From contig JAFGJK010000030.1 in assembly GCA_016929135.1 (NCBI GenBank), forward strand, positions 1-64,000: a DNA stretch of 64,000 nucleotides. The letters run 5' to 3'. This DNA is from Spirochaetota bacterium. GTDB lineage: Bacteria > Spirochaetota > UBA4802 > UBA5550. Below the pieces are notes generated by a model. That model was not told the DNA's origin and ran no database searches. It was given only the letters and a program-made list of their open reading frames with translations. This document shows positions 7,756 to 16,858 of this stretch, piece by piece (position 1 is the stretch's first letter; every line of letters starts with the position of its first letter). The translations under genes and the position numbers were made by a program.

Positions 7756-8703
7756 TCAGGAAACGCCACCGGGGTCACCGTATCCCCTGACAAAGCCCGT
7801 GGTTTCTGCGAAGTACCCCTTCTGCTGGAAGTGTTCGACGGCCCGCCTCGCGTCCTCGGCGCTTTCGAAGAGTCCGATTACGCTGGAGCCCGAGCCGGTC
7901 ATGGCGGAGTAGACCGCACCCCTCTCCCCGATCTCGCCCTTGATCTCCCGGAGCACCGGGTATTCCCGGAACACCGGGCCCTCAAAATCGTTCGCCAGAC
8001 GGTGAGCGATGCTCCCGATGTCGCCTTCGTCGATCCCCCGTTCAATGGCGCGCATCTCCTCGTCAAGGTCCGCAGGATCGCAGGGCATCTCGCCGTCTCT
8101 TTTCAGCGATCGGTAGGCCTGCGCGGTATTCACATGTATCCCAGCGTTCACGATAAGGACCGTATGAGGGAGGACGCTCTCGATCGGTGCGACCAGGTCG
8201 CCGGTTCCGCGACATATTGCCATGCCGCCGTAAAGACAGAAGGGGACATCGGCCCCGATCTCCCCGGCGGTCTGCATCATCTCATTATCGTCCAGCCGCC
8301 GGAAACGCAGGTTGAGGAGCCTCAGCGCAGCAGCCGCATCGGCACTGCCGCCCCCCATGCCCGCACCGGCGGGTATGTTCTTCTCCAGCCCGAAAAGGGC
8401 CACTGCATCCATATCGGCCGCCCTGAAATAGGCCCGTGACGCCTTCTCGATGAGGTTCTGCCCGGCAGGTATCGATTCAGTGATATCGCCTCGGGCACCC
8501 CCGCGATTAGTTATCACCGCGGATCGTCCCGCAGCACCGGTTTCCCGAATATCCTCAAGTTTTAAAAGATCGTGGAGGCCGATACTGGCCATGAGACTTA
8601 CTATATTATGGTATCCGTCATCCCTTTTATCGAGGACCCTGAGATGGAGATTGATTTTGGCCCACGCGTGAATCACCCCGCCTCGCACTGATCCGGAAAA
8701 CAT
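7756..8703 (-). CDS. ispE: 4-diphosphocytidyl-2-C-methyl-D-erythritol kinase
   Basis: Up to 315 residues. A GHMP-family kinase of the non-mevalonate isoprenoid pathway that phosphorylates CDP-methylerythritol. The N-terminal AWAKINLHLRVL segment, the ATP loop PAGAGMGGGSADAAAALRLL and a late MTGSGSSVIGLF motif are all typical. The ATG at 8703 gives nine extra residues; GTG at 8676 with gaggcggg just upstream is the better supported start. It heads the leftward ispE - tRNA-Gln - glmU-like - prs - rplY - pth block. Confidence 0.93.
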   Translation of the reverse strand: MFSGSVRGGVIHAWAKINLHLRVLDKRDDGYHNIVSLMASIGLHDLLKLEDIRETGAAGRSAVITNRGGARGDITESIPAGQNLIEKASRAYFRAADMDAVALFGLEKNIPAGAGMGGGSADAAAALRLLNLRFRRLDDNEMMQTAGEIGADVPFCLYGGMAICRGTGDLVAPIESVLPHTVLIVNAGIHVNTAQAYRSLKRDGEMPCDPADLDEEMRAIERGIDEGDIGSIAHRLANDFEGPVFREYPVLREIKGEIGERGAVYSAMTGSGSSVIGLFESAEDARRAVEHFQQKGYFAETTGFVRGYGDPGGVS

Positions 8704-8796
8704 GGAATGGCAAAATTAGTATAGGGTGCTTTTTTTGTCAACAATAAAATATATTGCCATACACCCCCGTTTTTTCGCCTGGGGCGCCTGATCCTC

Positions 8797-9174
8797 TCAT
8801 GGAACCCGGGGACCCCCCTCGTCGGAGCGCCCCCCCCCCAGCCTCTCCACCAGCCTTCTCGCCCCCCAGCGGAAAAAGGCAGCGGTATACCTGGCCCCTG
8901 CGAGATAGATCCCCACCCAGAAGACCACGTGGGAGGTCCCGTAGATCGCCGGTCCCCCCACCAGCAGGATACGGGGCTCCGAAAAATAGACGGAGAGGAC
9001 CCCGAAAAGGGCCACGGCGGGCCACCCGATGATATAGCTGATGGCGATCACCACGAGGCCGACGTATACCCTGACACCCGGCTTTTCCCTGAAGGCGCTC
9101 AGGTCTGCCCGTTCATTCACCGCTCGCCTTACATAGGGGACCTTCATAAGCTGTTGAGCGATTCGTGACTTCAT
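8797..9174 (-). CDS. Small integral membrane protein, unknown
   Basis: About 125 residues. An N-terminal soluble, basic segment precedes two or three hydrophobic helices (VYVGLVVIAISYIIGWPAVALF and about LLVGGPAIYGTSHVVFWVGIYLAG), then an arginine-rich tail ending at the stop. I do not recognise the family. The ATG at 9174 is preferred because upstream in-frame sequence runs into the promoter for the divergent lyase operon. No clear ribosome site is seen. Divergence from that operon could mean shared control, but this is only positional. Confidence 0.55.
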   Translation of the reverse strand: MKSRIAQQLMKVPYVRRAVNERADLSAFREKPGVRVYVGLVVIAISYIIGWPAVALFGVLSVYFSEPRILLVGGPAIYGTSHVVFWVGIYLAGARYTAAFFRWGARRLVERLGGGRSDEGGPRVP

Positions 9175-9220
9175 AGCTCGAGTTCTACAGGGAGACCCAC
9201 AAATCATGCAATAAAAAAAC

Positions 9221-9251
9221 TTGACAAATACCCTTTTAAAAAAGGTATAAA
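9221..9251 (+). promoter_or_regulatory. Promoter with 19-bp spacer and nested palindrome (MerR-like)
   Basis: TTGACA (9221-9226) and TATAAA (9246-9251) are separated by 19 bp. The spacer is nearly filled by a palindrome at 9228-9248, ataccctttt/aaaaaaggtat, centred on 9238 with one mismatch. An overlong spacer carrying an operator palindrome is the hallmark of promoters activated by MerR-family DNA distortion. A repressor blocking the promoter is the other option. The lyase ATG is 50 bp downstream. No merR-like gene is in the window. Confidence 0.65.
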
Positions 9252-9301
9252 GATTCATTAACCGCGACAGGGGCCGAACCCTGCCCTAGTATGGAAGATC
9301 A

Positions 9302-10861
9302 ATGACAGACACCGCCACAGTTACGATCGGGAGCCGCTCCCTGACCCTGGAAGACCTGCTCAAAATCGCCGAAGGATCCGCCACCGTTTCCATAAGCGGG
9401 GAAGGGACGTTCCGGGAACGGATCGAGCGTTCCAGAAGGCTGCTGGACCGGGCTCTGAAAGAGGGGGTGCCGGTATACGGCGTCACCACCGGTTACGGCA
9501 AATCCTGCAGCAAGAGGATGGCCCACGAAGTGGCGCTGAAAAACGGCGAGAACCTGCTCCGCTTCCACGGGTGCGGAACCGGCGACCCCCTGGGCGTCCC
9601 CGAGGTGCGAGCCTCCATGGCCATGAGGCTCGCCTGCTTCTCCAGGGGATACTCCGGGGTATCGATGGAGCTGCTCTCACAGCTTGCCGCGTTCCTGAAC
9701 AGCGGGATCACGCCGGTGGTCCCCTCCGAGGGCTCCGTGGGCGCATCGGGCGACCTCACCCCCATGTCCTATGTCGCCGCAGCCCTGACGGGGGAGCGGG
9801 AGGTCTACTACCGCGGATCCAGGATGCCGGCACGGGAAGCGATGGCACAGGCCGGCATCGAGCCCTATGCGTTCAAGCCCAAGGAACCCATCGCCATGAT
9901 CAACGGCACCGCCACCATGACCGGAATCGCGCTTATGGTTATGGAGAGGTCCCGGCGCGTACTGGAGGCGGCGGTGGCGGCGACGGCCCTGAGCATACAC
10001 GCCATGAGCGGCAACGCGCACCACTATCACCAGGCCATATCCGACGCAAAGCCCCACCCGGGCCAGGACCATGTGGCGAAGATGCTGCGAGCATACCTTC
10101 ATTCGTCGACAAACCAGTGGGAATTCGCGCAGGGGACCCTTGAGACGCTCCAGGACCCCTACTCGCTGCGCTGCTCGCCCCAGATCCTAGGGGTGCTCCA
10201 CGACGCCCTGGAATGGATCGGCCGGTGGATAGAGATAGAATCAAACAGCGCCAACGACAATCCCCTGATCGATCCTGAAAGCGGCGAGGTGCTCATGGGG
10301 GGCAATTTCTACGGCGGGCACATCTCCTTCGCCATGGACGCACTCAAGTCAGCCCTGGCGTCGGTGGCCGACATGAGCGACCGGCAGGTGGCGCTCATGG
10401 TGGACCCCCATACCAACCGAGGCCTCCCGGCCGACCTGGTGAACACCGGCGAGAAGGAGCGCCCCTACAACCACGGCTTCAAGGCCATGTCAATCGCCTC
10501 GTCGGCGCTGGCTGCGGAGGCCCTGAAGCTCACAATGCCGGCCGCATCCTTTTCCCGGTCCACGGAGTCGCACAACCAGGACAAGGTGAGCATGGGGACC
10601 ATTGCCGCCCGGGATGCGGACCGGGTCTGCACGCTCACCATGAGGGTGCTGGCGATCCACCTGCTCGCGGCGGCACAGGCCTGCGAGATCCGCGGCAGGG
10701 CCGATCAGCGCCCCCGCATCAACGACATCTTACGGCTGATCCGGACTCACGCAGAGCCGCTCGCGACGGACAGGCCCATGGACGCCGACATCGAGCGAAT
10801 TCTCGGACTTATCGCCGGGGGGATGATGGGGGAGCACGGGGCGGATGGAAGCGTACGGTAG
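9302..10861 (+). CDS. Aromatic amino acid/histidine ammonia-lyase (MIO enzyme)
   Basis: 519 residues, full length for the HAL/PAL/TAL family, which removes ammonia from an aromatic amino acid with a self-made MIO cofactor. The cofactor triad Ala-Ser-Gly is at about 148-150 in GSVGASGDLTP. The lid tyrosine lies in VYGVTTGYG (Tyr59), and later motifs include NGTATMTG and SHNQDKVSMGTIAARDA. The selectivity position reads LLRFHG: His89 aligns with the HAL histidine, while Phe88 replaces the TAL histidine, so the substrate is not certain. The NQDKVSMG region resembles lyases from flexirubin/aryl-polyene loci more than catabolic HutH, and no hut genes are near. It is the first gene of a five-gene operon and overlaps the thioesterase by 17 bp. 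A cinnamate- or coumarate-type starter is the inferred product. Confidence 0.85.
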   Translation: MTDTATVTIGSRSLTLEDLLKIAEGSATVSISGEGTFRERIERSRRLLDRALKEGVPVYGVTTGYGKSCSKRMAHEVALKNGENLLRFHGCGTGDPLGVPEVRASMAMRLACFSRGYSGVSMELLSQLAAFLNSGITPVVPSEGSVGASGDLTPMSYVAAALTGEREVYYRGSRMPAREAMAQAGIEPYAFKPKEPIAMINGTATMTGIALMVMERSRRVLEAAVAATALSIHAMSGNAHHYHQAISDAKPHPGQDHVAKMLRAYLHSSTNQWEFAQGTLETLQDPYSLRCSPQILGVLHDALEWIGRWIEIESNSANDNPLIDPESGEVLMGGNFYGGHISFAMDALKSALASVADMSDRQVALMVDPHTNRGLPADLVNTGEKERPYNHGFKAMSIASSALAAEALKLTMPAASFSRSTESHNQDKVSMGTIAARDADRVCTLTMRVLAIHLLAAAQACEIRGRADQRPRINDILRLIRTHAEPLATDRPMDADIERILGLIAGGMMGEHGADGSVR

Positions 10862-11264
10862 ACCCTCGTACGAGGTGACCCTGCAGGTCCAGTTCCACGA
10901 TCTCGACCCGCTGCAGGTGGTCTGGCACGGCAACTATTTCAAGTACTTCGAGACCGCCCGGTTCGGGCTCTTCGAGCAGTGCGGCGTGGACCTTCACTCG
11001 TATCACCGTGACACGAATTACATATTCCCCATCGTGAGGACCTCCACCAAACACCTCTTCCCGCTCAGGCACAGGGACCTGTTCGTCTGCAGGGCCTCTC
11101 TCCGCGAGGCGAGATTCAAAATAGTAATGGACTTCGAGATACGCCTGGCCGACACTCACCGTGTCTGCACCACCGGCCGGAGCGAGCAGGTGGCGGTGAA
11201 GGTGCCCGAGATGGAGATGCAATTTATGATACCCGCGGACATAAGGGAAAAGCTGGAAGCGTGA
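10845..11264 (+). CDS. Hot-dog acyl-CoA/ACP thioesterase (4HBT type)
   Basis: 139 residues, the standard single hot-dog length. The N-terminal motif QFHDLDPLQVVWHGNYFKYFE is the 4-hydroxybenzoyl-CoA thioesterase signature, with the catalytic Asp in DLDPLQVVWHGN. Such enzymes hydrolyse acyl-CoA or acyl-ACP thioesters. Its start lies inside the end of the lyase gene (17-bp overlap), and its stop is one base from the next ATG, so translation is coupled. In pigment loci of the aryl-polyene kind a member of this family is usual; here it may release or proofread acyl intermediates. Confidence 0.85.
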   Translation: MEAYGRPSYEVTLQVQFHDLDPLQVVWHGNYFKYFETARFGLFEQCGVDLHSYHRDTNYIFPIVRTSTKHLFPLRHRDLFVCRASLREARFKIVMDFEIRLADTHRVCTTGRSEQVAVKVPEMEMQFMIPADIREKLEA

Positions 11265-11265
11265 C

Positions 11266-12987
11266 ATGCACGAAATGCTGATAAGGGGAATCACCACGGG
11301 GCTGGAGCGGATATCCGCCTGGTCCGAGCTACTGGACAGGATAAACGTATTCCCGGTAGCTGACGGGGACACCGGGCGCAACCTGAAGATGAGCCTCACG
11401 CCGCTTATGATGGCCGGCGGCGTGACGGGGAGCGTCTCGTACAATCTCCTCCTCTCCGCAAGGGGAAACTCCGGCAACATCGCCACGCAATTCTTTTCCG
11501 GGTTCATCACCGCGGAGACAGAGCGTGACATCGCCGGCGCCGTGGCGCTGGGGAGGGAACGTGCCTGGAAGGCGGTGAACGCCCCGCGGCAGGGTACGAT
11601 GCTCACCGTGTTCGACTCCCTCAACGAATTTTACCGTGGGGAAAAGAACATCTTCCATACCGAGGCCACCGTGAAGCGGATCATCGAAAGGCTCGACGAG
11701 GCGGTGAAGTCGACGCCGGACCTCCTGGAGAAACTGAGGATTGCCGGCGTTGTCGATTCCGGCGCCCTGGGGATGTTCATATTCTTCGAGGGATTCTACT
11801 ACGGACTCATCGGCCTCGACGAGGATTTCGTGCCGGTGACCGAACGCTTCGGCGATATGCTCAGCGTAAGGAACGGCTTTTCCGAAAACGGCGAAGAGGG
11901 GTACTGCATCGATACGGTGCTGCGCATCGACGACAGGAGCGAGGCCGCCCTGAGGGAGATATCGGCATCGGGGGAGAGCGTCATTATCATTCCGGAGGAG
12001 CAGTACGTGAAGGTCCACCTGCACGCCAGGGACAGCGGAGAGGCTCGCCGCCGCCTTGAGGCGCTGGGGAGCGTGGTGAACTGGGCCTCCGATGACCTGG
12101 ACAGGCAGATACGGGAGTTTGCACACCCCCTCAGGCGCGGTCCGCTGCACATAATGACCGATGCAGCCGGCTCCATCACCCGAGACGATGCGACCTCCCT
12201 GGGGTTCACCCTTCTGGAGAGCTACATCACCGTGGACAACCGCGCCCTCCCAGAGACCCAGTTCTCCCCCGAGGAGCTCTACCGGCTCATGCGGTCCGGA
12301 TCCCGGGCCTCCACCTCGCAGGCGTCGATCTTCGAGCGCCACCAGTGCTATGCCAGTGTCATGAGCCAGTACGAGCGGGTTCTCTACCTCTGCGTCGGTT
12401 CGATCTTCACCGGAAACTGGCAGGTGGCCACCCGGTGGAAGGAGGAGCACGACCGCGACGGCCGCCTCACCGTGATCGACACCGGCACGGCCTCCGGCAG
12501 GTTGGGGGTACTGGCCATCGCCGCAGCGCGCCACGCGGCGGATGCCCCGTCGGCCGAAGAGGCGATCGATTACGCCCTCCGGGCAAACCGCCTCTGCGAC
12601 GAGTACATCTTCATCGACAAGCTCCAGTATCTCGCTACCGGCGGCAGGCTCTCCAAGACCAGCGCCTTTTTCGGTGACATGCTCCACATGAAACCGGTCA
12701 TCACGCCGCTCCCGGACGGGGCGAAGAAGGTTGCCGTGGTCAGGAAGGGACCAGACCAGATCCGCTACGCCATGGACAGGATGACGGAGATCCTCAAGGG
12801 GGACCCCTCCCCCTTCATCATGCTGCAATACAGCGACAACAGGGACTGGGTGCGCGAGACCGTGCAGGGGGAGGTGCGCTCCCTCTTCCCGGGGGCGGAG
12901 ATTCTGCTCCAGCCGCTCTCGCTCACCACCGGGGTTCACACGGGGCCCGGTACCTGGGCCGTGGCGTTTTTGCCCGGACACATCTAA
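11266..12987 (+). CDS. Fused fatty-acid kinase: FakA-like DhaL plus FakB-like DegV
   Basis: 573 residues. Residues 1-190 are a DhaL/Dak2 ATP-binding domain (NVFPVADGDTGRN near 28-39, ARGNSGNIATQ near 65-75). About 200-290 matches the middle region of FakA (YCIDTV, YVKVHLHARD). From about 295 to the end is a DegV domain: DAAGSIT, then TSQAS, IDTGTASGRLG, LQYLATGGRLSKTS. DegV proteins (FakB) bind a fatty acid and FakA phosphorylates it to acyl-phosphate; here both are on one chain and the usual FakA C-terminal domain is replaced by DegV. It sits between a thioesterase and a ketosynthase, with a one-base gap before it. An acyl-phosphate route for activating a starter or recycled acid is the inferred role. 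Confidence 0.82.
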   Translation: MHEMLIRGITTGLERISAWSELLDRINVFPVADGDTGRNLKMSLTPLMMAGGVTGSVSYNLLLSARGNSGNIATQFFSGFITAETERDIAGAVALGRERAWKAVNAPRQGTMLTVFDSLNEFYRGEKNIFHTEATVKRIIERLDEAVKSTPDLLEKLRIAGVVDSGALGMFIFFEGFYYGLIGLDEDFVPVTERFGDMLSVRNGFSENGEEGYCIDTVLRIDDRSEAALREISASGESVIIIPEEQYVKVHLHARDSGEARRRLEALGSVVNWASDDLDRQIREFAHPLRRGPLHIMTDAAGSITRDDATSLGFTLLESYITVDNRALPETQFSPEELYRLMRSGSRASTSQASIFERHQCYASVMSQYERVLYLCVGSIFTGNWQVATRWKEEHDRDGRLTVIDTGTASGRLGVLAIAAARHAADAPSAEEAIDYALRANRLCDEYIFIDKLQYLATGGRLSKTSAFFGDMLHMKPVITPLPDGAKKVAVVRKGPDQIRYAMDRMTEILKGDPSPFIMLQYSDNRDWVRETVQGEVRSLFPGAEILLQPLSLTTGVHTGPGTWAVAFLPGHI

Positions 12988-13005
12988 GCACAGGGGGCGT
13001 ACACC

Positions 13006-14238
13006 ATGAGCGACGGGAGAAGGGTTGTGGTTACCGGCATCGGTCTGAGATCGCCGATCGGGCATACCATGGGGGAGCTCAAATCCTCCCTGAAGGCCGG
13101 GGTCACCGGCATCAGGAGCGTCGACGAGTGGAAGAGCATCGAGAACATGCGCACCCTGGTGGCCGGCCTCTGCAGGGACATCGACGAATCGGCGATCCCC
13201 CGCCAGTACCGGCGCACCATGGGGCGGGTGGGAATCCTCTCGGCCCTCTCGGCGATCGACGCGGTGAGGGACTCTGGCCTCTCGGAAGAGACGACATCAT
13301 CGGACCGCTGCGGCGTCTCCTACGGCTCCACCCAGGGGAGTTCCACATCCCTGGAGGAGTTCGTGAAAAAGGTCTTCAGCACCAGAAGCCTCAAGGGGAT
13401 GCAGTCCTCGTCCTACCTCCAGTTCATGAGCCATACCTGCGCCGCCAACCTGGCGATGATGTTCCAGTCGAAGGGTCCCGTGGTGGCCTCCTGCACCGCC
13501 TGCGTCTCTGGGTCCCAGGGGATCGGTTTCGGATACGACGCCATACGGAGCGGCCGCGCCGAGGTGATGATCACCGGCGGCGCCGAGGAGATGCACTTCA
13601 TGCACTCCGGGGTCTTCGACATCATGCGGGCCACCTCGACGAGGTTCAACGACAGGCCTGAGGCCACGCCGCGCCCCTTCGACGCGGAGCGCGACGGCCT
13701 CGTGGTGGGCGAGGGGGGCGGCTGTCTGGTCCTTGAGGATTATGACCATGCCAGGAAGCGGGGCGCCCGTCTCTACGCCGAAATACTGGGCTTCGGCACC
13801 AACTGCGACGGCTCGCACCTCACCAACCCCAGCGCCGCGGGGATGGCCGGCGCGATGAGGATCGCCCTGGCAGACGCCGGTATCCCGGCCGACGCCATCG
13901 GGCATGTGAACGCCCACGCCACCGCCACCGAGGCCGGCGACATCGCCGAGTCCTCGGCGACGTACGATATATTCCGAGACGCCGCTCCGGTGAGCGCCTT
14001 CAAGGGGTACATGGGCCACACCCTTGGGGCATGCGGCGCCATCGAATCGATCATCACCATTCTCATGATGCGGGATGGATTCATCGCGCCCACTAGGAAT
14101 CTGGAGACGCCGGACCCGCGGTGCGCGCCGGTGCGGCACGTCCTCAAGGACACGATCGAGAGCTCCTTCACCAAGGGGATGAACAACAACTTCGCCTTCG
14201 GCGGCATCAACACCTCTCTCATCTTCGGGCTGGTCTAA
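13006..14238 (+). CDS. Beta-ketoacyl-ACP synthase, FabF-like
   Basis: 410 residues, the KAS II length. It condenses malonyl-ACP with an acyl chain. The catalytic Cys is about residue 166 in CTACVSGSQG; the two histidines are about 304 (NAHATATEAGD) and 338 (MGHTLGACGA), and the GMNNNFAFGGINTS end motif is present. The triad is complete, so this is a condensing enzyme and not a chain-length factor. No acyl-carrier protein, ketoreductase or dehydratase gene is next to it. It lies 18 bp after the fused kinase and two bases before the glycosyltransferase. Inferred role: elongation of a polyene or fatty chain in a specialised pathway. Confidence 0.9.
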   Translation: MSDGRRVVVTGIGLRSPIGHTMGELKSSLKAGVTGIRSVDEWKSIENMRTLVAGLCRDIDESAIPRQYRRTMGRVGILSALSAIDAVRDSGLSEETTSSDRCGVSYGSTQGSSTSLEEFVKKVFSTRSLKGMQSSSYLQFMSHTCAANLAMMFQSKGPVVASCTACVSGSQGIGFGYDAIRSGRAEVMITGGAEEMHFMHSGVFDIMRATSTRFNDRPEATPRPFDAERDGLVVGEGGGCLVLEDYDHARKRGARLYAEILGFGTNCDGSHLTNPSAAGMAGAMRIALADAGIPADAIGHVNAHATATEAGDIAESSATYDIFRDAAPVSAFKGYMGHTLGACGAIESIITILMMRDGFIAPTRNLETPDPRCAPVRHVLKDTIESSFTKGMNNNFAFGGINTSLIFGLV

Positions 14239-14240
14239 AG

Positions 14241-14993
14241 GTGGCGGCGCGGGACGAGTCAACCGGCCGCTTTGCCGTGGTGATCCCCCTCTACAATCAC
14301 GAGGCGAGGATCGCCGACGTGGTGGCATCCGCCAAGTCGCTGGGGTACCCGGTGATCGTGGTTGACGACGGCTCCACCGACGCCTCCCCCTCGCGGATCG
14401 CCGATATCGAAGGGATCACGCTGCTGCGCCACGAGGCGAACATGGGGAAGGGGGCGGCGCTGAAGACAGGGTTCCGCGAGGCGGCAACAATCGCGGACTG
14501 GGCCATCACCATCGACGCGGACGGCCAGCACGACCCGGAGGACGCGAAATCGCTCATCGCCGCGATCCCCCCGGGCACGCGCCCCATCGTGCTGGGAGTG
14601 CGCCAGCAGATGGCGGGGAAGGACGTCCCCTGGACAAGCCGCTTCGGCAGGGGGTTTTCCAATTTCTGGGTGCGGATGTCGGGAGGCGGGAAGGTCAGCG
14701 ATTCCCAAAGCGGGTTCAGGATCTACCCGCTCCCGGAGGCGCTGTGTCTGGGCGCCGTTGCCGACCGCTTCCAGTTCGAGGTGGAGGTGCTGGCCAGGGC
14801 GGGATGGAACCGGCTCCCGGTGGTGGAGGCGCCGGTGAGCGTGAGCTACCGGCCCGGGACCGTGAGGATCTCCCACTTCCGCCCCTTCGTGGATTTCCTG
14901 AGGAACTCCTCCGTATTCGCCAGACTCATTACCGCCAGGATATTCATCCCGCGGATGTTCCGCCGGAGATTGCTGAACCCTCGGATCCAGTAG
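14241..14993 (+). CDS. GT2-family glycosyltransferase
   Basis: 250 residues starting at GTG 14241, two bases after the ketosynthase stop. Earlier in-frame starts lie within that gene and are rejected. The GT-A fold signature is clear: FAVVIPLYNHEARI, VVDDGSTD, then ITIDADGQHDPED (the DxD-type metal site) and DSQSGFRIYP. This resembles dolichol-phosphate-mannose-synthase-like GT2 enzymes, which also occur in aryl-polyene-type loci. There is no C-terminal membrane helix pair, so it is probably cytoplasmic or peripheral. It ends the operon, 21 bp from the convergent chemoreceptor. Confidence 0.88.
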   Translation: MAARDESTGRFAVVIPLYNHEARIADVVASAKSLGYPVIVVDDGSTDASPSRIADIEGITLLRHEANMGKGAALKTGFREAATIADWAITIDADGQHDPEDAKSLIAAIPPGTRPIVLGVRQQMAGKDVPWTSRFGRGFSNFWVRMSGGGKVSDSQSGFRIYPLPEALCLGAVADRFQFEVEVLARAGWNRLPVVEAPVSVSYRPGTVRISHFRPFVDFLRNSSVFARLITARIFIPRMFRRRLLNPRIQ

Positions 14994-15014
14994 ATTCAGG
15001 ATCGAGCGGCTGCC

Positions 15015-16391
15015 TCAGCGGTCCATTCCCAGGAGCATCGCCAGGAGCTTGTTGGCCCTGCCGGCGAGGTCGTCGCTGATCGCCGAGGTCTTCTCCACCA
15101 TCCCGGTGTTCTCCTGGGTCGCGGAATCGATCTGTACCAGGGTCGAGTTGATCTGTTCGATGCCGATCCGCTGCTCGTTGCTCTTCTCCGCGATTCCCGC
15201 CACGAGGTCGCTCACCGAGCTGACCGATTTCCGTATGTTTTGAATGACATCACCGCTCCCGGCCACCAGGGCTGTCCCCCGCTCGATCTTCTCGCTGCTC
15301 TGCTTTATGAGCTCGCCGATCTCACGCGCCGATTCGGCCGAGCGTCTCGCCAGGTTTCTCACCTCGCTGGCAACCACCGCGAAGCCCCTGCCCCGGTCCC
15401 CCGCGTGGGCCGCCTCCACCGCCGCATTCAGGGCCAGGAGGTTGGTCTGGAAGGATATCTCGTTGATAAGCGAGATGATGCCGGCTATCCTGTCCCCCGA
15501 CTCCCGTATCTCATCTATGGCCTCCACCGCACTCTGCACCAGCCGCACTCCTTCCTCGGCGATCCCGACGGCCTGGACCGCCAGGTCCCTGGCCCGGTGC
15601 GTGTTGTCGGAATTCTTACGTATCGCCTCGGCCGACTCCTCGATGGTGGCGGTGATCTCCTCGAGGGCGCTGGCCTGTTCGGTGGTCCGCTGCGCCAGGG
15701 ACTGGGTCTCCCCCTTGAGTCGCCCCGACAGGTCGGCCAGGTCCCGCGACAGGTCCCGCCCCGCGTCGAGGAGCTGCTTCGTCATATCGTGCTCCTTCTC
15801 CTTCTCCAGGCTCTCCTCGATCCTGCGGATCGAGGCCCTTACGATGGTGAGCAGGAGAAATGCCAGCAGGGTGATGAAGACGCTGGTGATGGAGAAGTAG
15901 ATCAGCAGCAGCGCCTTGTCGTCTGCCGGAACCGCGGCGCGAAGGGTGGTCACCAGCGCCACAAGGAAGTTCAGCAGCGAACTGGCGATGACCGTCCACC
16001 GCTCCGTGAATACCGCGGCGATGTTAATGAATATGAAAAGGATGATGAGGCGCGATGCCAGGTCGGCAACACCCCTGAAATCCGAGAAGACCAGCTGGAC
16101 GCCCATGACGGCGATGCATCCGAACACCGCCAGCTTCGCCCCCAGATGATAGCGCCCCGTGCGGATCAGGAACAGGGCGACGGCGCACAGAATGATAAGG
16201 CACACCCGCATGAGATTGCGCCCCGACAGAGGCGATTCCGGGGAATAGATGTTCATGAGAACGACCACCGCGGAAACGAGGACCAGCGCCGCCATGACGA
16301 AATACAGGAATATGCGGGACTGCTGCTGGAGCATGAAGGATTCGTTTTCGTAGCGAACGAGAAAATACTGCAGTAATCGTTTCATCGGCAT
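15015..16391 (-). CDS. Methyl-accepting chemotaxis protein with multi-helix membrane sensor
   Basis: About 458 residues. Residues 30-190 contain five to six hydrophobic helices with short loops and no large periplasmic domain, so it probably senses from the membrane. A coiled-coil linker ([14 protein letters not shown]) and the methylation and signalling region follow. The hairpin tip motif [30 protein letters not shown] appears in shorter form as a clear chemoreceptor signature. The start is set by gaggaaagg upstream of the ATG at 16391. It has its own promoter and faces the lyase operon, so it looks unrelated to it. Confidence 0.93.
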   Translation of the reverse strand: MPMKRLLQYFLVRYENESFMLQQQSRIFLYFVMAALVLVSAVVVLMNIYSPESPLSGRNLMRVCLIILCAVALFLIRTGRYHLGAKLAVFGCIAVMGVQLVFSDFRGVADLASRLIILFIFINIAAVFTERWTVIASSLLNFLVALVTTLRAAVPADDKALLLIYFSITSVFITLLAFLLLTIVRASIRRIEESLEKEKEHDMTKQLLDAGRDLSRDLADLSGRLKGETQSLAQRTTEQASALEEITATIEESAEAIRKNSDNTHRARDLAVQAVGIAEEGVRLVQSAVEAIDEIRESGDRIAGIISLINEISFQTNLLALNAAVEAAHAGDRGRGFAVVASEVRNLARRSAESAREIGELIKQSSEKIERGTALVAGSGDVIQNIRKSVSSVSDLVAGIAEKSNEQRIGIEQINSTLVQIDSATQENTGMVEKTSAISDDLAGRANKLLAMLLGMDR

Positions 16392-16418
16392 CACCCTTTC
16401 CTCATCAGGATGACTCCC

Positions 16419-16446
16419 AGTATGCACAGATCCGCCACTGTGTCAA
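16419..16446 (-). promoter_or_regulatory. Promoter of the chemoreceptor gene
   Basis: Minus-strand TTGACA (16446-16441) and CATACT (16424-16419) with a 16-bp spacer, about 28 bp before the ATG at 16391. Confidence 0.6.
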
Positions 16447-16858
16447 CACCGATAAAGTGCTAATAGCATAACAATTGTATGATCCTTCACGGTGCCGCTT
16501 CGGGATGATAACACCGCATGCGGTACGGGCATGAGCCACCAGCCCCCGGGCATTCCGCCGCCATGCTGTGCAGCGAGCAGGCAATGCTGAGGAACGGCCA
16601 ATTTACAGCAATACCGTGTGAGCCTTCTCCATGCCGCAGGTTCTGATATACAGGAAATCCTGCGGCAGAGCGGGTGTGCCGGTCACGTCGCCATGACGCC
16701 GCCGATCAATTCCAGCAGGAATATTATACTCATTAATTGTGTTGGCGAATAGTGAAATACACGGCACAGTCTCTCGATAAATGTTCACACAATATTTTTC
16801 GCGGAACGCAGCAGCCCCGGAACCTGTCCAAGAGAGGATGACGAAAAGAGCGAATACC
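16447..16858. other. Intergenic stretch, no gene seen
   Basis: No convincing coding sequence, tRNA or strong hairpin is seen. The long open frame on the minus strand (about 17037-16603) looks like the shadow of the interrupted plus-strand gene that follows and has no ribosome site. Confidence 0.5.

Noticed and set aside
9302..10861. HutH of histidine breakdown
   Set aside because: No hutU, hutI or hutG is present, and the neighbours and the NQDKVSMG region point to a biosynthetic lyase; the substrate itself is left open.
14121..14240. Glycosyltransferase starting 120 bp earlier
   Set aside because: The extension lies inside the ketosynthase gene and is basic, unfamiliar sequence; GTG 14241 gives the family's natural start.
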